Program-made: the position numbers and the translations under genes
The notes under the pieces: model-generated
Databases searched by the model: none
What the model saw: the letters and a program-made list of their open reading frames with translations, nothing else
Told to the model about the DNA's origin: nothing
Assembly: GCA_018716085.1 (NCBI GenBank)
Contig: DVKK01000005.1
Coordinates: 1 to 36,001 of the forward strand
DNA length: 36,001 nucleotides
Direction: 5' to 3'
From: Candidatus Ornithoclostridium excrementipullorum
GTDB lineage: Bacteria > Bacillota > Clostridia > Christensenellales > UBA3700
In this document: in pieces, positions 14,794-23,825 of the stretch
Layout: every line of letters starts with the position of its first letter
Position numbering within the stretch: the first letter of the stretch is position 1

Positions 14794-15641
14794 AGTGCAG
14801 AGTATGCGGCAGAGAGATCGAGGACGATACGCTTTTTTGCAAATACTGCGGAGCCGAGCAGAAGAAAAAGAGGAAGAGGCTTACCTGGGCGGAAAGGCGC
14901 CGTAAGAACGAAGCCGAAACGGCGGAGTTCATCTCCAAGGCGTCCCTGCACGCCGAAGACATAGCCGACGCCGCAAAAGAGGACGAAAAGTCCGTACGCG
15001 CCGTTTCGGTGGGAAAATTCGATACGTATCGCAAAAAACAGATAGCGGTGCTCGTCGCTTACGCTGTCCTGGCGATAGTCGCGCTGGCGGGGCTGGTGCT
15101 GCTGCGTTATTCGGAGATAAACGCGACGGTCACGGTCGTCATCGCCTTCGCGCTCCTTCTCGTCGCGGCATACGGGGCGGCGGGTTTTGCCGAACGGCTG
15201 TATGCGGTACGGGCTCTCGAGGCGATGAAAAAGAGCGGTCGGGCAATAAAAAAAGTCAGATACGGCAAACCTCCGCTTATGCTGTGCGACGGAGAAGTCT
15301 ATCGGCTGGATCCGACAGGCAGGTGCCCCAAATGCGGCGCCGAGAGGCATATAGAGGAATTCGAGGGCAGACAGGTACTGGTCTGCAACGCCGACAGAGG
15401 GCATCTTGCTGTCCTGGACAGCGAGAGGGTCTTTGCGGATACTGCGGGAGAGCCTATGCCCGAAAACGATGAGGATACGCCCGCAGACGGCGCGGAAGAA
15501 GACAAGAGAGAAGGATCGGACGATACTGCGGATACCGCCGCTCCGGCGGCTCGGGACGGCGGGGGTGACGCCGAGTTCTCCGACAAAGGGGAGGAAGAAA
15601 CGGAAAATCCCGCCGACGGAAAAGAGGAAGAGGAGCCATAA
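14790..15641 (+). CDS. Membrane protein with two zinc ribbons and an acidic tail
   Basis: A 283-residue protein. The N-terminal zinc ribbon has C3-x2-C6 and C17-x2-C20 (CRVCG, CKYCG), followed by a highly basic stretch (24-40). Two membrane helices follow at about 85-106 and 112-133. A second ribbon-like site has C179-x2-C182 with C199 and possibly H205. The last 65 residues are almost entirely Asp/Glu/Ala/Gly and likely disordered. Both metal sites would face the cytoplasm if the helices form a hairpin. No known family. Its start overlaps the preceding membrane protein gene, suggesting a shared role. Confidence 0.8.
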   Translation: MKCRVCGREIEDDTLFCKYCGAEQKKKRKRLTWAERRRKNEAETAEFISKASLHAEDIADAAKEDEKSVRAVSVGKFDTYRKKQIAVLVAYAVLAIVALAGLVLLRYSEINATVTVVIAFALLLVAAYGAAGFAERLYAVRALEAMKKSGRAIKKVRYGKPPLMLCDGEVYRLDPTGRCPKCGAERHIEEFEGRQVLVCNADRGHLAVLDSERVFADTAGEPMPENDEDTPADGAEEDKREGSDDTADTAAPAARDGGGDAEFSDKGEEETENPADGKEEEEP

Positions 15642-15662
15642 CCCGGGTACGGAAAAAAGGGG

Positions 15663-15691
15663 TTTACAAAGCGTTCGGGACACGTTATAAT
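15663..15691 (+). promoter_or_regulatory. SigA promoter of the transporter-GH20 operon
   Basis: TTTACA (15663-15668), a 17-bp spacer and TATAAT (15686-15691). The leader of about 58 nt contains a small AGGG/CCCT hairpin and ends with GAGGG (15746-15750) before the ATG at 15756. Confidence 0.8.
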
Positions 15692-15755
15692 GGGTAAGGA
15701 CGGTTAGGGAAGCCCTCGGTCATGCCGACGGGATAGAATAAATCAGAGGGAAATT

Positions 15756-17315
15756 ATGGGCATCATCGGAAAGGCCGTGGGAGCGGTCAAAGGGTTCTTT
15801 GTACACTGGAATTCTCCGGGAGAGGGAGATTACGTCAGCAGCAAAGAAATAGTCTGTTATTCGGTAGGCGGCATAGGCGTTCAGTTCGTCGCCGCAATGT
15901 GTTACACGATCGCGATGCAGGCGAGCTGTCTGCTCATCGGATCGGTCTACGGGCTCAAACCGAGCGATCTTTTTATCATCAATACGATCAACACTATCGT
16001 CACGATCGTCATCCAGCCGCTGAAAAGCTATTGGATAGACAATACGCCGGGCGGCAAGGGCAAGGCAAGACCGTATCTTCTCTGGCTGGGGCCGCCGTGC
16101 GCGATACTTATATCGGTATTCGGATTCATTCCCACCACCAATTACACCGTTACGCTTTCGGTCATCGGCGTGCTGTTCATCATAATGAACTTTATTTTCC
16201 AGTTCTACCTGGGAATGTACAATCAGCTCGCGCAGCTCATGACCCCGAGTTCCGCCGAAAGAGCGAAGATAATCTCTCTGTCGTCGATCGTGTATTCGAT
16301 CGCTCCGACGATCACGGGCTTTTTGCTCCCGCTGATATCCAACGCTTTCGAGAGAGGTCAGCTCGACATCAACTTTTACCGTCTTACGCTGCCGCTGTTC
16401 TCGTTCATAGGCTGTTTCCTCGCGTTCTTCGCGTATTTCTGCACCAAGGAAAGAGTGGTGGTTCCCCGTAACTATCAGCAGAAAGTAAAGTTTGCGGACG
16501 GTATGAAAAAGATAGTCCGCAACAGGTATTTCTGGATATACAACATCACGACGTGGTTCTCCACGCTTGCGACCGCGATCAGCGCCTGTCTGCCGTGGGC
16601 GTACATATACCTGCTGCAAGACGCGAATATACAGTCCGTCATGACCCTCGTCATAGGCACGGCGTCGTTCGTAGGCATGGCGCTTGCGCCGCTGATGATA
16701 AAAAAGACGGGCAAGCGCAACACCGTTCTCATTTCCGACGCGGTCAGATTGGCAGCCGCCGTCGTGCTGGTGTTCTATAATACCAATTTCTGGGTGTTCG
16801 CCGTTGCGTGTTATCTCATGAACTGGGGCGCGGCGGTGCAGATCATCACCAATCCCGCGATGAACGGCGACGCTCTCGATTATCAGCAGTGGAAGACGGG
16901 CGACAGACTGGAAGGCTTTTCCATGAACTTCGCGATCATAAACAACGTCGTCTTGCTCGGACTCAATTACGTCATTCCGTACGTTAACGAATATTTCGGA
17001 CTTATCAACGACTACGACGTTCTCTTCGACGAGAGCATATCCTCGGCTATGTTCTCCGCCTTGGCGATAGTTTCGATAATCGGCTGCGCTCTGCACGCTC
17101 TGCCGATGCTGTTCTGGAACATGAGCGAAAAGGATCAGGCGAACATGATAGAAGAACTCAAAGAGAGAGCGCACAGGCTCAACGCCGAACAGGGACTTGC
17201 CGACGCCAGCGTATTGTCCAGCGGAGAGATGCTGGCTCAGGACGAATACGACGCGGCGGCGGACGTATCCGGCGGCGAAGGGCAGTCCGATCCGGAAGGA
17301 GGTGACGAACAATGA
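15756..17315 (+). CDS. GPH-family sugar:cation symporter (MFS)
   Basis: A 519-residue transporter with twelve predicted helices, of the glycoside-pentoside-hexuronide type within the major facilitator superfamily. Landmarks are the N-terminal KEIVCYSVGGIGVQF, the loop WIDNTPGGKGKARPYLLW (the conserved D-x-T-...-G-K-x-R-P cytoplasmic loop), and the mid-protein DALDYQQWKTGDRLEGF. The extended C-terminal tail (about 470-519) is acidic. The two downstream genes are a lipoprotein and a GH20 hexosaminidase in the same operon, so an N-acetylhexosamine-containing oligosaccharide is the likely cargo. That is inference from context only. Confidence 0.9.
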   Translation: MGIIGKAVGAVKGFFVHWNSPGEGDYVSSKEIVCYSVGGIGVQFVAAMCYTIAMQASCLLIGSVYGLKPSDLFIINTINTIVTIVIQPLKSYWIDNTPGGKGKARPYLLWLGPPCAILISVFGFIPTTNYTVTLSVIGVLFIIMNFIFQFYLGMYNQLAQLMTPSSAERAKIISLSSIVYSIAPTITGFLLPLISNAFERGQLDINFYRLTLPLFSFIGCFLAFFAYFCTKERVVVPRNYQQKVKFADGMKKIVRNRYFWIYNITTWFSTLATAISACLPWAYIYLLQDANIQSVMTLVIGTASFVGMALAPLMIKKTGKRNTVLISDAVRLAAAVVLVFYNTNFWVFAVACYLMNWGAAVQIITNPAMNGDALDYQQWKTGDRLEGFSMNFAIINNVVLLGLNYVIPYVNEYFGLINDYDVLFDESISSAMFSALAIVSIIGCALHALPMLFWNMSEKDQANMIEELKERAHRLNAEQGLADASVLSSGEMLAQDEYDAAADVSGGEGQSDPEGGDEQ

Positions 17316-18046
17316 AAGACGGAAGATACAGAAAGGCGGCAATAGCGGCGATCGCGCTCGTAATGACGCTGATCGCTTTTACGGCGGCGGCGTGTTCGTT
17401 CGACGTGGATATAGCAGAGGGAAGAGAGATGCTGACCTCCGCTATAGAAAATTCGCGCAAAGCGACCGAGTGGTACGTAAAGTACAAGACTCAGATCGAC
17501 GCCAGTACGTCCGAGCAGACGCGGCTTTACGTCGTGAACGAAGGGACGGAAGAGTTTGCCGCGCATTACGACTTTACCGTAGACAGAACGGTCTCCACGT
17601 CGACCACCAACATATATTACGGCAAGTCCAGGCGCAGCGGCGTTTCGGACAAAGAAGCGACGGACGGCGATTACAAGACGGTCATGGCGGTGCAGGGAGA
17701 GGACGGATATACCTTCTCCGAGATAACGTCCGACGAGTTCTTTGCGGACGACAGGATCGCGCCCTATACGCTCGACGCGATATGCGACTATCTGGACGGA
17801 CTGACCGAGGACGAATTGCAGATATCTTCGATCACGACCAACGGCGGGTGGGTAACGTATTATTATGTTTCCGCCGTCGTCAAAGAGGGTAATCCTCTTA
17901 ACGGGTGCACGGGTATCGAGCTTCGCGTGACCAACGAAAAACTCAGCACGATATATTTCACGGATACGCAGGGCAGAGCCGTACAGATCGACATAGCTTA
18001 CGGCGGTCCGAATTTCACCGTACCGGAATGGACAGGAGAGAATTGA
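17312..18046 (+). CDS. Putative lipoprotein of the hexosamine operon
   Basis: A 244-residue protein with a basic N-terminus, a hydrophobic stretch (9-27) and a cysteine at residue 28 (TAAACSF), consistent with a lipoprotein signal, although the -3 residue is Ala rather than the preferred Leu. The mature part is Asp/Thr/Tyr-rich, mostly predicted beta strand, with no recognised domain. It starts on the transporter stop (ATGA overlap), and the second GH20 gene begins 1 bp after its stop. It could bind extracellular sugar or help the transporter. I do not recognise a family. Confidence 0.75.
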   Translation: MKDGRYRKAAIAAIALVMTLIAFTAAACSFDVDIAEGREMLTSAIENSRKATEWYVKYKTQIDASTSEQTRLYVVNEGTEEFAAHYDFTVDRTVSTSTTNIYYGKSRRSGVSDKEATDGDYKTVMAVQGEDGYTFSEITSDEFFADDRIAPYTLDAICDYLDGLTEDELQISSITTNGGWVTYYYVSAVVKEGNPLNGCTGIELRVTNEKLSTIYFTDTQGRAVQIDIAYGGPNFTVPEWTGEN

Positions 18047-18047
18047 T

Positions 18048-19658
18048 ATGAAACCCGACAGGATCATACCGATGCCGAACGAAGTTCGGTACAAAGGAAA
18101 AGGCTTCGACCTCGCAGGACTGAAAAACATTACGGGAGACGAAAGATTCGCGTCAGCGATGAACGTAGCGAAAGAGCAGCTTGAGAAAGATCTCGGCGTC
18201 AGGCTCGGCGGAGCGTCCGAAGACGCGATCGCATTCGAATACGACTCCGATATCCCCGCGGAGGGATACGAGATCGAGATAACCGACAAGGGGATCGAGA
18301 TAGAGGCGTCCGACAACAGCGGAGCGCTCTATGCGGTGCAGACTCTGCGAATGGCAGCCATGGCGGGCACAAAGGCGCGCGATACGTATCTTCCCGGCGC
18401 GGAGATAGAGGACTCTCCCCGTTTCGGATGGAGGGGCGTCAATATCGACGAGGCAAGGCACTTTTTCGGAGAACGGGAGATAAAAAAGATAATCGACCTG
18501 ATGTGCCTGCACAAGCTCAACGTGCTGCATTGGCATCTTTCGGACGACCAAGGGTGGAGGATAGAGATCAAGAAGTATCCCCGTCTTACGGAGATAGGCT
18601 CCAAGCGCGACAAATCTCAGATAAACGGCTGGCGCAATACCGAGGAAAACAACGTACCCGTCAGCGGTTTTTATACGCAGGAACAGATCAAAGACATAGT
18701 GGCGTACGCGCTCGAAAGGGGCGTCAACATAGTGCCCGAGATCGATATGCCCGCCCATCTCGCCGCGGCGATGGCGGCGTATCCGTGGCTGGGCTGCCGC
18801 GAACTCGACAGACCCGTAGCATGGTATTTCGGCAGTTCGATACCGTATTCGCTCGGTATCAGGGACTTTAACAGAAGCGCCTGCGTGGGCAGTCCGCGTA
18901 CGATGCAGTTCATCAAAGACGTGATAGACGAGGTGGTGGAGCTGTTCCCGTTCGGATATTTCCATATCGGCGGCGACGAAGTGCCGATGGAAGAGTGGAA
19001 AAAGTGCCCCAAGTGCAAAGAGATGATGCGCAAACAGGGATTTACGGACTATAAGCAGCTGCATACGTGGTTCATAAACGAAGTCGGAAAATACGCCGCG
19101 AGCAAGGGGCGCAGGCTCATCGGCTGGAACGAGATATTGCACGGCGGAAATCTCGACAACGAAGTTCTCGTTCAGTATTGGACTCCGCAGCCCGACGGCA
19201 GAGTGGCGAAGCATCTCGACAAGGGCGGAAAGGTGATAATCAGCAAGCACAAGCATTTCTATTTCGATATGCCGTTCTCGCAGTATCCGCTCAAAAACAC
19301 TTACAAATTCTCGCCGTATTTCGGCGGTATAAACAGGCAAAACGTTTCGGGTGTAGTCGGTGTGGAAGGCGAGCTGTGGGCGGAATGGATAGATACTCCG
19401 CAAAAGCTGGAATTCCAGATGAATCCGAGGCTCGCCGCGCTTTCGGAAGTCGGCTGGAACAAGACGGAGAAAAAGAATTACAAAGAATTTGTCGCCCGTC
19501 TGCACGAATACTTCCCGATGTTGGACGCGCTCGGCGTGTATTACGCCAAGGAGCCTACGTTTACCGCCTCCAAAAATCCGTTCAAGAGGGCGAAAACGGT
19601 GAACGCATGGTATTCCAAGGACATGAACGTGGAATACGACGCCGACAGAAAACTGTAA
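18048..19658 (+). CDS. Cytosolic GH20 beta-N-acetylhexosaminidase (second copy)
   Basis: A 536-residue family 20 hydrolase. An N-terminal GH20b domain (1-120) leads into the TIM barrel with LHWHLSDDQGWR (159-170), EIDMPAH (231-237) and the catalytic pair D310-E311 in HIGGDEVP. A GELWAEW motif near residue 445 completes the active site. There is no signal peptide. It shares the fold and layout of the enzyme encoded at 8467-10059 but differs in loops, including an insertion after the EIDMPAH helix (DRPVAWYFGSSIPYSLG), so substrate chain or linkage preference may differ. GGAGAG sits 7 nt before the ATG. A terminator follows. Confidence 0.94.
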   Translation: MKPDRIIPMPNEVRYKGKGFDLAGLKNITGDERFASAMNVAKEQLEKDLGVRLGGASEDAIAFEYDSDIPAEGYEIEITDKGIEIEASDNSGALYAVQTLRMAAMAGTKARDTYLPGAEIEDSPRFGWRGVNIDEARHFFGEREIKKIIDLMCLHKLNVLHWHLSDDQGWRIEIKKYPRLTEIGSKRDKSQINGWRNTEENNVPVSGFYTQEQIKDIVAYALERGVNIVPEIDMPAHLAAAMAAYPWLGCRELDRPVAWYFGSSIPYSLGIRDFNRSACVGSPRTMQFIKDVIDEVVELFPFGYFHIGGDEVPMEEWKKCPKCKEMMRKQGFTDYKQLHTWFINEVGKYAASKGRRLIGWNEILHGGNLDNEVLVQYWTPQPDGRVAKHLDKGGKVIISKHKHFYFDMPFSQYPLKNTYKFSPYFGGINRQNVSGVVGVEGELWAEWIDTPQKLEFQMNPRLAALSEVGWNKTEKKNYKEFVARLHEYFPMLDALGVYYAKEPTFTASKNPFKRAKTVNAWYSKDMNVEYDADRKL

Positions 19659-19673
19659 ACGATAATAATGACG

Positions 19674-19700
19674 GACCCGCCGAAGGGCGGGTCTTTTTTT
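19674..19700 (+). terminator. Terminator of the transporter-GH20 operon
   Basis: An 8-bp perfect stem GACCCGCC (19674-19681) and GGCGGGTC (19686-19693), loop GAAG, followed by seven T. Confidence 0.95.
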
Positions 19701-19754
19701 GCGCGTGAAAACGCGATGAGGTCGTTTTGCTGTAAAGTGCCGGTTTCGCGCGAG

Positions 19755-19760
19755 TATAAT
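19755..19760 (+). promoter_or_regulatory. -10 box of alr, apparently leaderless
   Basis: TATAAT ends 5 nt before the ATG at 19766, so the expected transcription start coincides with the start codon. There is no ribosome site in between. The -35 is weak (TGTAAA, 18-bp spacer). Protein homology does not allow a later start because family-conserved residues begin within the first 12 codons. Confidence 0.65.
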
Positions 19761-19765
19761 ATAGT

Positions 19766-20851
19766 ATGGTTGCATTCAGAACGGAACGGATCGTCGACGA
19801 CAAAGCGCTCGTCCGCAATGCGCGGAGGCTTCGGGAACTCGCCGACGGCAAGGCTCTCATCGCCGTGATCAAGGCGAACGCATACGGGAACGGCGCCGTC
19901 AGAACGGCAAAGGCGCTTGCGGACGAAGCGCAGATGTTCGCGGTGGCGACGGCACGCGAGGCGCAGGCTCTGAGAAAGGCGAAAATTTCCGCTCCCGTGT
20001 TGATTTTGGGGACTATTACGCAATTCGAAAGGCAGCTCGCGGTCGGATTGGACGACGTCGCTTTCGGGATATCGTCGCTGTCCGAAGCGGCATGGCTGGA
20101 CTCCGAGGCGCATAAGAGGGGCAGGAGGATAAAAGTACATATCGCCGTCGATACCGGTATGCGCAGATTCGGTTTTCCGCCCGACCCGAGGTTGATAAGA
20201 CTGTCGGCGTCGTTTTCGGGACTGGATACGGAAGGATTGTATACGCATTACGGAAGGGTCGGTTCGGAAGACGGCTTTACGGAACGGCAGGAAGAGATAT
20301 TCCTTGCGGTGGAGAACGAACTGCGCGGCGCGGGCATGAGGTTTCGCTATGTCCATGCGAGCGGCAGCGCTTCGGTATTGCGGAGGGAAGGATTGTGCGG
20401 AAACGCATTTCGGGCGGGGCTTGCGCTGTACGGGGTCTGTCCCGACGGCTGTCCGAGATCGGGTTTGAGCGCGGTCGCCGCCGTGTACGCGAGAGTGCTT
20501 GCGGTGAAGACTTTGGAAAGAGGCGAGGGGATAGGTTACGGATCGTCGTTTTCGGCGGAGAACAGAATGCGAGTCGCGGTCGTTTCCGCCGGATATGCGG
20601 ACGGGATACCTTATTCGGCTTCGGGCAGAGGTTTCGTGCTCGTAGGCGGGACGAAATGCCGGATCGTAGGCTCGGTGTGCATGGACGTATTTTTCTGCGA
20701 CGTCACCGACGCCGGCAGCGTGGGAGAAGGCGATATCGTGACCGTGATAGGCGGGGACGCGGACGGAGCGATATCCATGGAAGAGGCTGCGCGCCTGTCG
20801 GGCACGAGCGCGTACGAACTCAGCGTGCGCCTCGCGGCGAAAAGGAGATAG
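19766..20851 (+). CDS. alr: Alanine racemase
   Basis: A 361-residue PLP enzyme interconverting L- and D-alanine for peptidoglycan. The PLP lysine is K36 in AVIKANAYGNG, and the second catalytic residue is Y258 in GEGIGYGSSF. Other family segments are AVDTGMRRFGF (128-137), YVHASGSASVL, the RAGLALYG strand and VCMDVFFCDVTD near the C-terminus. Length matches the family. The message appears leaderless (see the -10 box at 19755). It is a single gene between a terminator and the convergent leu operon. Confidence 0.95.
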   Translation: MVAFRTERIVDDKALVRNARRLRELADGKALIAVIKANAYGNGAVRTAKALADEAQMFAVATAREAQALRKAKISAPVLILGTITQFERQLAVGLDDVAFGISSLSEAAWLDSEAHKRGRRIKVHIAVDTGMRRFGFPPDPRLIRLSASFSGLDTEGLYTHYGRVGSEDGFTERQEEIFLAVENELRGAGMRFRYVHASGSASVLRREGLCGNAFRAGLALYGVCPDGCPRSGLSAVAAVYARVLAVKTLERGEGIGYGSSFSAENRMRVAVVSAGYADGIPYSASGRGFVLVGGTKCRIVGSVCMDVFFCDVTDAGSVGEGDIVTVIGGDADGAISMEEAARLSGTSAYELSVRLAAKRR

Positions 20852-20901
20852 AGCAGCGCGTTCTCGTCGCAACGATAAAATACGGCGCCCGCCGCGATGA
20901 C

Positions 20902-20928
20902 AAAAACGCCCCGAGGGAACTCGGGGCG
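20902..20928 (-). terminator. Terminator of the leu operon
   Basis: On the minus strand CGCCCCGAG and CTCGGGGCG form a 9-bp stem (20928-20907) with loop TTCC, followed by a five-T run. It lies 28 bp past the leuB stop. The same stem can slow plus-strand transcripts from alr, but has no T-run in that direction. Confidence 0.9.
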
Positions 20929-20955
20929 AGATCAATATTTATAGATATTTATCGA

Positions 20956-22020
20956 TCAAAGATTTTTCAGTATGACGTCCGTCATCTGCGTAGTGCTCAG
21001 CACGGGCAGACCTTCCTGCGCGAGATCCGCGGTACGGGCTCCGTCGTTGAGTGCCTTTTCCACCGCTTTGTCTACGGCGTCCGCTTCTGCGGACAGATCG
21101 AACGCGTATTTGAGCATCATAGACGCGGACAGGATCGTAGCGATCGGGTTGGCGATATTCTTTCCCGCGATGCTCGGCGCGGAGCCGTGGATAGGTTCGT
21201 AAAGACCGCGCGTGGTGTCGTTTATGCTTGCCGACGGCAAAATGCCGATGCTGCCTACGCACTGCGACGCGAGATCGGAGAGTATGTCGCCGAACAGGTT
21301 GCCCGTTACTATCACGTCGAACTGCGACGGGTCGCGGACAAGCTGCATCGCCATATTGTCCACGAGAACGTCTTCGAGCTGTACGTCGGGATAATCCTCG
21401 TGGATATCGTGAACGACTTTGCGCCATATGCCCGAAGTTTTGAGGACGTTGGCTTTGTCCACGCTCGTGACCTTGCCGCGGCGCTTCTGCGCGAGTTCGA
21501 ACGCGGCGCGGCATATGCGCTCCACTTCGAGTTCGCCGTAACACATGACGTCGTAGCCTTCTCTGCCGTATTTGCCTTCTCTTACGCCCTTTTCTCCGAA
21601 GTAAATCCCGCCGATAAGCTCTCTGACCACGAGCATATCGATGTTTTTCGGGTTTTTGAGCGGGCAGACGTCGGCAAGCGCGTCGAAAAGTTTCGCAGGT
21701 CTGAGATTCGCGTACAGCCCCATGGCTTTCCTCACCCCGAGCAGGGCTCTTTCGGGACGTTTTTCGTAGGGGAGAGAGTCGTATTGGGGGCCTCCCACGG
21801 CGCCGAGGAGCACGCTGTCGCTTTTGAGGCATTTTTCAAGGCTTTCCGCGGGCAGAGGTTCGCCGTATCTGTCGTAGGCGGCGCCTCCGCAAACGCTGTA
21901 TTCGAAATTGAATTTGTGTCCGAACTTCGCGCCCACTTCTTCGAGGACGCGGACGGCGGCGGAAGTGACCTCGGGTCCTATCCCGTCGCCCTGTATGACG
22001 GTAATATTGTAACTGCTCAT
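20956..22020 (-). CDS. leuB: 3-isopropylmalate dehydrogenase
   Basis: A 354-residue NAD-dependent decarboxylating dehydrogenase, the third step of leucine synthesis. It begins with [10 protein letters not shown], has the substrate segment [19 protein letters not shown] with its Arg residues, [13 protein letters not shown], the catalytic Lys/Asp segments ([23 protein letters not shown]), NLFGDILSD, and the cofactor loop [20 protein letters not shown] typical of NAD specificity. GAGGTGA precedes the ATG. It is the last gene of the propeller-leuC-leuD-leuB operon. Confidence 0.97.
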   Translation of the reverse strand: MSSYNITVIQGDGIGPEVTSAAVRVLEEVGAKFGHKFNFEYSVCGGAAYDRYGEPLPAESLEKCLKSDSVLLGAVGGPQYDSLPYEKRPERALLGVRKAMGLYANLRPAKLFDALADVCPLKNPKNIDMLVVRELIGGIYFGEKGVREGKYGREGYDVMCYGELEVERICRAAFELAQKRRGKVTSVDKANVLKTSGIWRKVVHDIHEDYPDVQLEDVLVDNMAMQLVRDPSQFDVIVTGNLFGDILSDLASQCVGSIGILPSASINDTTRGLYEPIHGSAPSIAGKNIANPIATILSASMMLKYAFDLSAEADAVDKAVEKALNDGARTADLAQEGLPVLSTTQMTDVILKNL

Positions 22021-22029
22021 GTCTTCACC

Positions 22030-22518
22030 TCAGAATTTGCCGGCTTTGATCGCGTTGACCAGTCCGCCGCATTCTATTATGTTCTGTATGAATTTGGGGA
22101 AGGGTGCCGCCTTGAACTTTGCGCCCGTCGTTACGTCGGTTATCTCTCCGGTATCCACGTCCACCTGCACTTCGTCGCCCTCGGATATCGCGTCGGCGGC
22201 TTCGGGGCATTCGAGTATGTAAAGTCCGATATTGAGCGCGTTGCGGTAGAATATCCTCGCGAACGATTTCGCTATGACTATCGAAACGCCGCAGCCCTTT
22301 ATGGCTATCGGAGCGTGTTCTCTCGAAGAGCCGCAGCCGAAGTTCTTCCCCGCGACTATGATGTCGCCGGGCTTTACGCTGCGGTAGAAATCGGGAGAAG
22401 TGTACTCCATGCAGTGCTTTGCCAGTTCCGCGGGATCGAAAGTCGACAGATAGGTGGCGGGCACTATGATATCGGTATCGATATCGTCGCCGAATTTGAA
22501 TACTTTTCCTTTCAACAT
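22030..22518 (-). CDS. leuD: 3-isopropylmalate dehydratase small subunit
   Basis: A 162-residue small subunit of isopropylmalate isomerase, which pairs with LeuC to convert 2- to 3-isopropylmalate. Typical segments are [17 protein letters not shown] (about 8-24), [19 protein letters not shown] and [14 protein letters not shown]. The length is that of the short LeuD type found with archaeal-like LeuC. GGAGG is placed inside the end of leuC and the two genes are separated by one base, so translation is coupled. Confidence 0.96.
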   Translation of the reverse strand: MLKGKVFKFGDDIDTDIIVPATYLSTFDPAELAKHCMEYTSPDFYRSVKPGDIIVAGKNFGCGSSREHAPIAIKGCGVSIVIAKSFARIFYRNALNIGLYILECPEAADAISEGDEVQVDVDTGEITDVTTGAKFKAAPFPKFIQNIIECGGLVNAIKAGKF

Positions 22519-22519
22519 A

Positions 22520-23797
22520 TCACTTTTCCTCCGTGTCGGCGCAGGTGAGTCTGCCCGCTATCGCGCTCGCCATTGCGGTCGCGGGCGAGGCGAGATAGAT
22601 ATAGCTGTCTTTGGCGCCCATTCTGCCGATAAAGTTGCGGTTGGTCGTCGTCACGGCGACTTCGCCGCTTGCGAGGATACCCATATGTCCTCCAAGGCAT
22701 GGGCCGCAGGTGGGGGTGGAAACTATCGCGCCGCCCTTGATAAACGTTTCGATATATCCCGCTTTCACCGCTTGCAGATAAATTTTGTTGGTCGCGGGAA
22801 TGACGATCGTGCGCACTCCGGGGGCGACGTGCTTGCCTTCGAGAACTTCTGCCGCCTGTCTGAGATCGCTCAGACGTCCGTTCGTGCAGCTGCCGATAAC
22901 GACCTGGTCTACCTTGATCTCTTCTTTTATCTCGTCCGCAAACGCGGTGTTGGAGGGCAGATGCGGCTTCGCGACGACGGGTCTTATGGCGGACAGGTCG
23001 ATATCGATTATCTGCTCGTATGCGTCGTCGTCTGCGGGTTCGAAGCGATCGAACGTCCTGCCGCAGCTTTCAAGCGTATATTCGTCGGTCTTTTCGTCGA
23101 TCGGGAACACTCCGTTTTTCGCGCCGCATTCGATCGCCATGTTGCAGATCGTAAAGCGGTCGTCCATGGACAGGCAGTCCACGCCTTCGCCGCCGAATTC
23201 TATCGACTTGTACAGCGCGCCGTCTACGCCGATCAGTCCGATGATGTAGAGTATCACGTCTTTGCCGACCACGCCTTTGCGGAGTTTTCCTTTGAGGTTG
23301 AATTTGATGGCGGTCGGGACTTTGAGCCAGACTTTGCCGCTCATCATGATAGCGGCGATATCGGTACTGCCCACGCCCGTGGAGAACGCTCCCAGAGCGC
23401 CGTATGTGCAGGTGTGGCTGTCCGCGCCTATGACCACGGTCCAGGGGAGGGCGATGCCCTTTTCGGGCAGCAGCGCGTGCTCGATGCCCATTTCGCCGAC
23501 GTCGTAAAAATTTTCGATCGAATTTTCTTTTGCGAAGTCGCGTACTATCTTGCATTGCTGTGCGGACTTGATATCGCGGTTGGGCGTGAAATGGTCCAGC
23601 ACGAACGTGACTTTGCATTTGTCGCAAAGCCGGCACCCGCTCTTTTCGAACACGTCGATCGCCACCGGCGCGGTCACGTCGTTGGACAGAGCCACGTCGG
23701 CGCCGACCAACACGAGATTGCCGCCGGCAAGCGTCGGATCGCACGGGTCTGCGCCGAGCTTGCGCGCAAGGATTTGCTGCGTGTAAGTTGCTTTCAT
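22520..23797 (-). CDS. leuC: 3-isopropylmalate dehydratase large subunit
   Basis: A 425-residue aconitase-family large subunit holding the [4Fe-4S] cluster. The three cluster cysteines are visible in VVIGSCTNG and [10 protein letters not shown]. Other segments are [29 protein letters not shown] and [13 protein letters not shown]. The length marks the shorter, archaeal/homoaconitase-like group that pairs with a separate 160-residue LeuD. AGGAGA precedes the ATG. It begins 28 bp after the stop of the propeller protein gene, and no promoter is visible in that gap, so it probably depends on the upstream promoter. Confidence 0.96.
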   Translation of the reverse strand: MKATYTQQILARKLGADPCDPTLAGGNLVLVGADVALSNDVTAPVAIDVFEKSGCRLCDKCKVTFVLDHFTPNRDIKSAQQCKIVRDFAKENSIENFYDVGEMGIEHALLPEKGIALPWTVVIGADSHTCTYGALGAFSTGVGSTDIAAIMMSGKVWLKVPTAIKFNLKGKLRKGVVGKDVILYIIGLIGVDGALYKSIEFGGEGVDCLSMDDRFTICNMAIECGAKNGVFPIDEKTDEYTLESCGRTFDRFEPADDDAYEQIIDIDLSAIRPVVAKPHLPSNTAFADEIKEEIKVDQVVIGSCTNGRLSDLRQAAEVLEGKHVAPGVRTIVIPATNKIYLQAVKAGYIETFIKGGAIVSTPTCGPCLGGHMGILASGEVAVTTTNRNFIGRMGAKDSYIYLASPATAMASAIAGRLTCADTEEK

Positions 23798-23825
23798 ATC
23801 TTTCTCCTGTATGTTTGAGGAAATT

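Noticed and set aside
20852..20906. Leucine leader or T-box near the leu genes
   Set aside because: The hairpin there lies after leuB and works as a terminator; no leader with T-box features is present before the operon, whose head appears leaderless.
22454..23818. Plus-strand frames opposite leuC and leuD
   Set aside because: Both leu genes are certain by motif on the minus strand; the frames are shadows.
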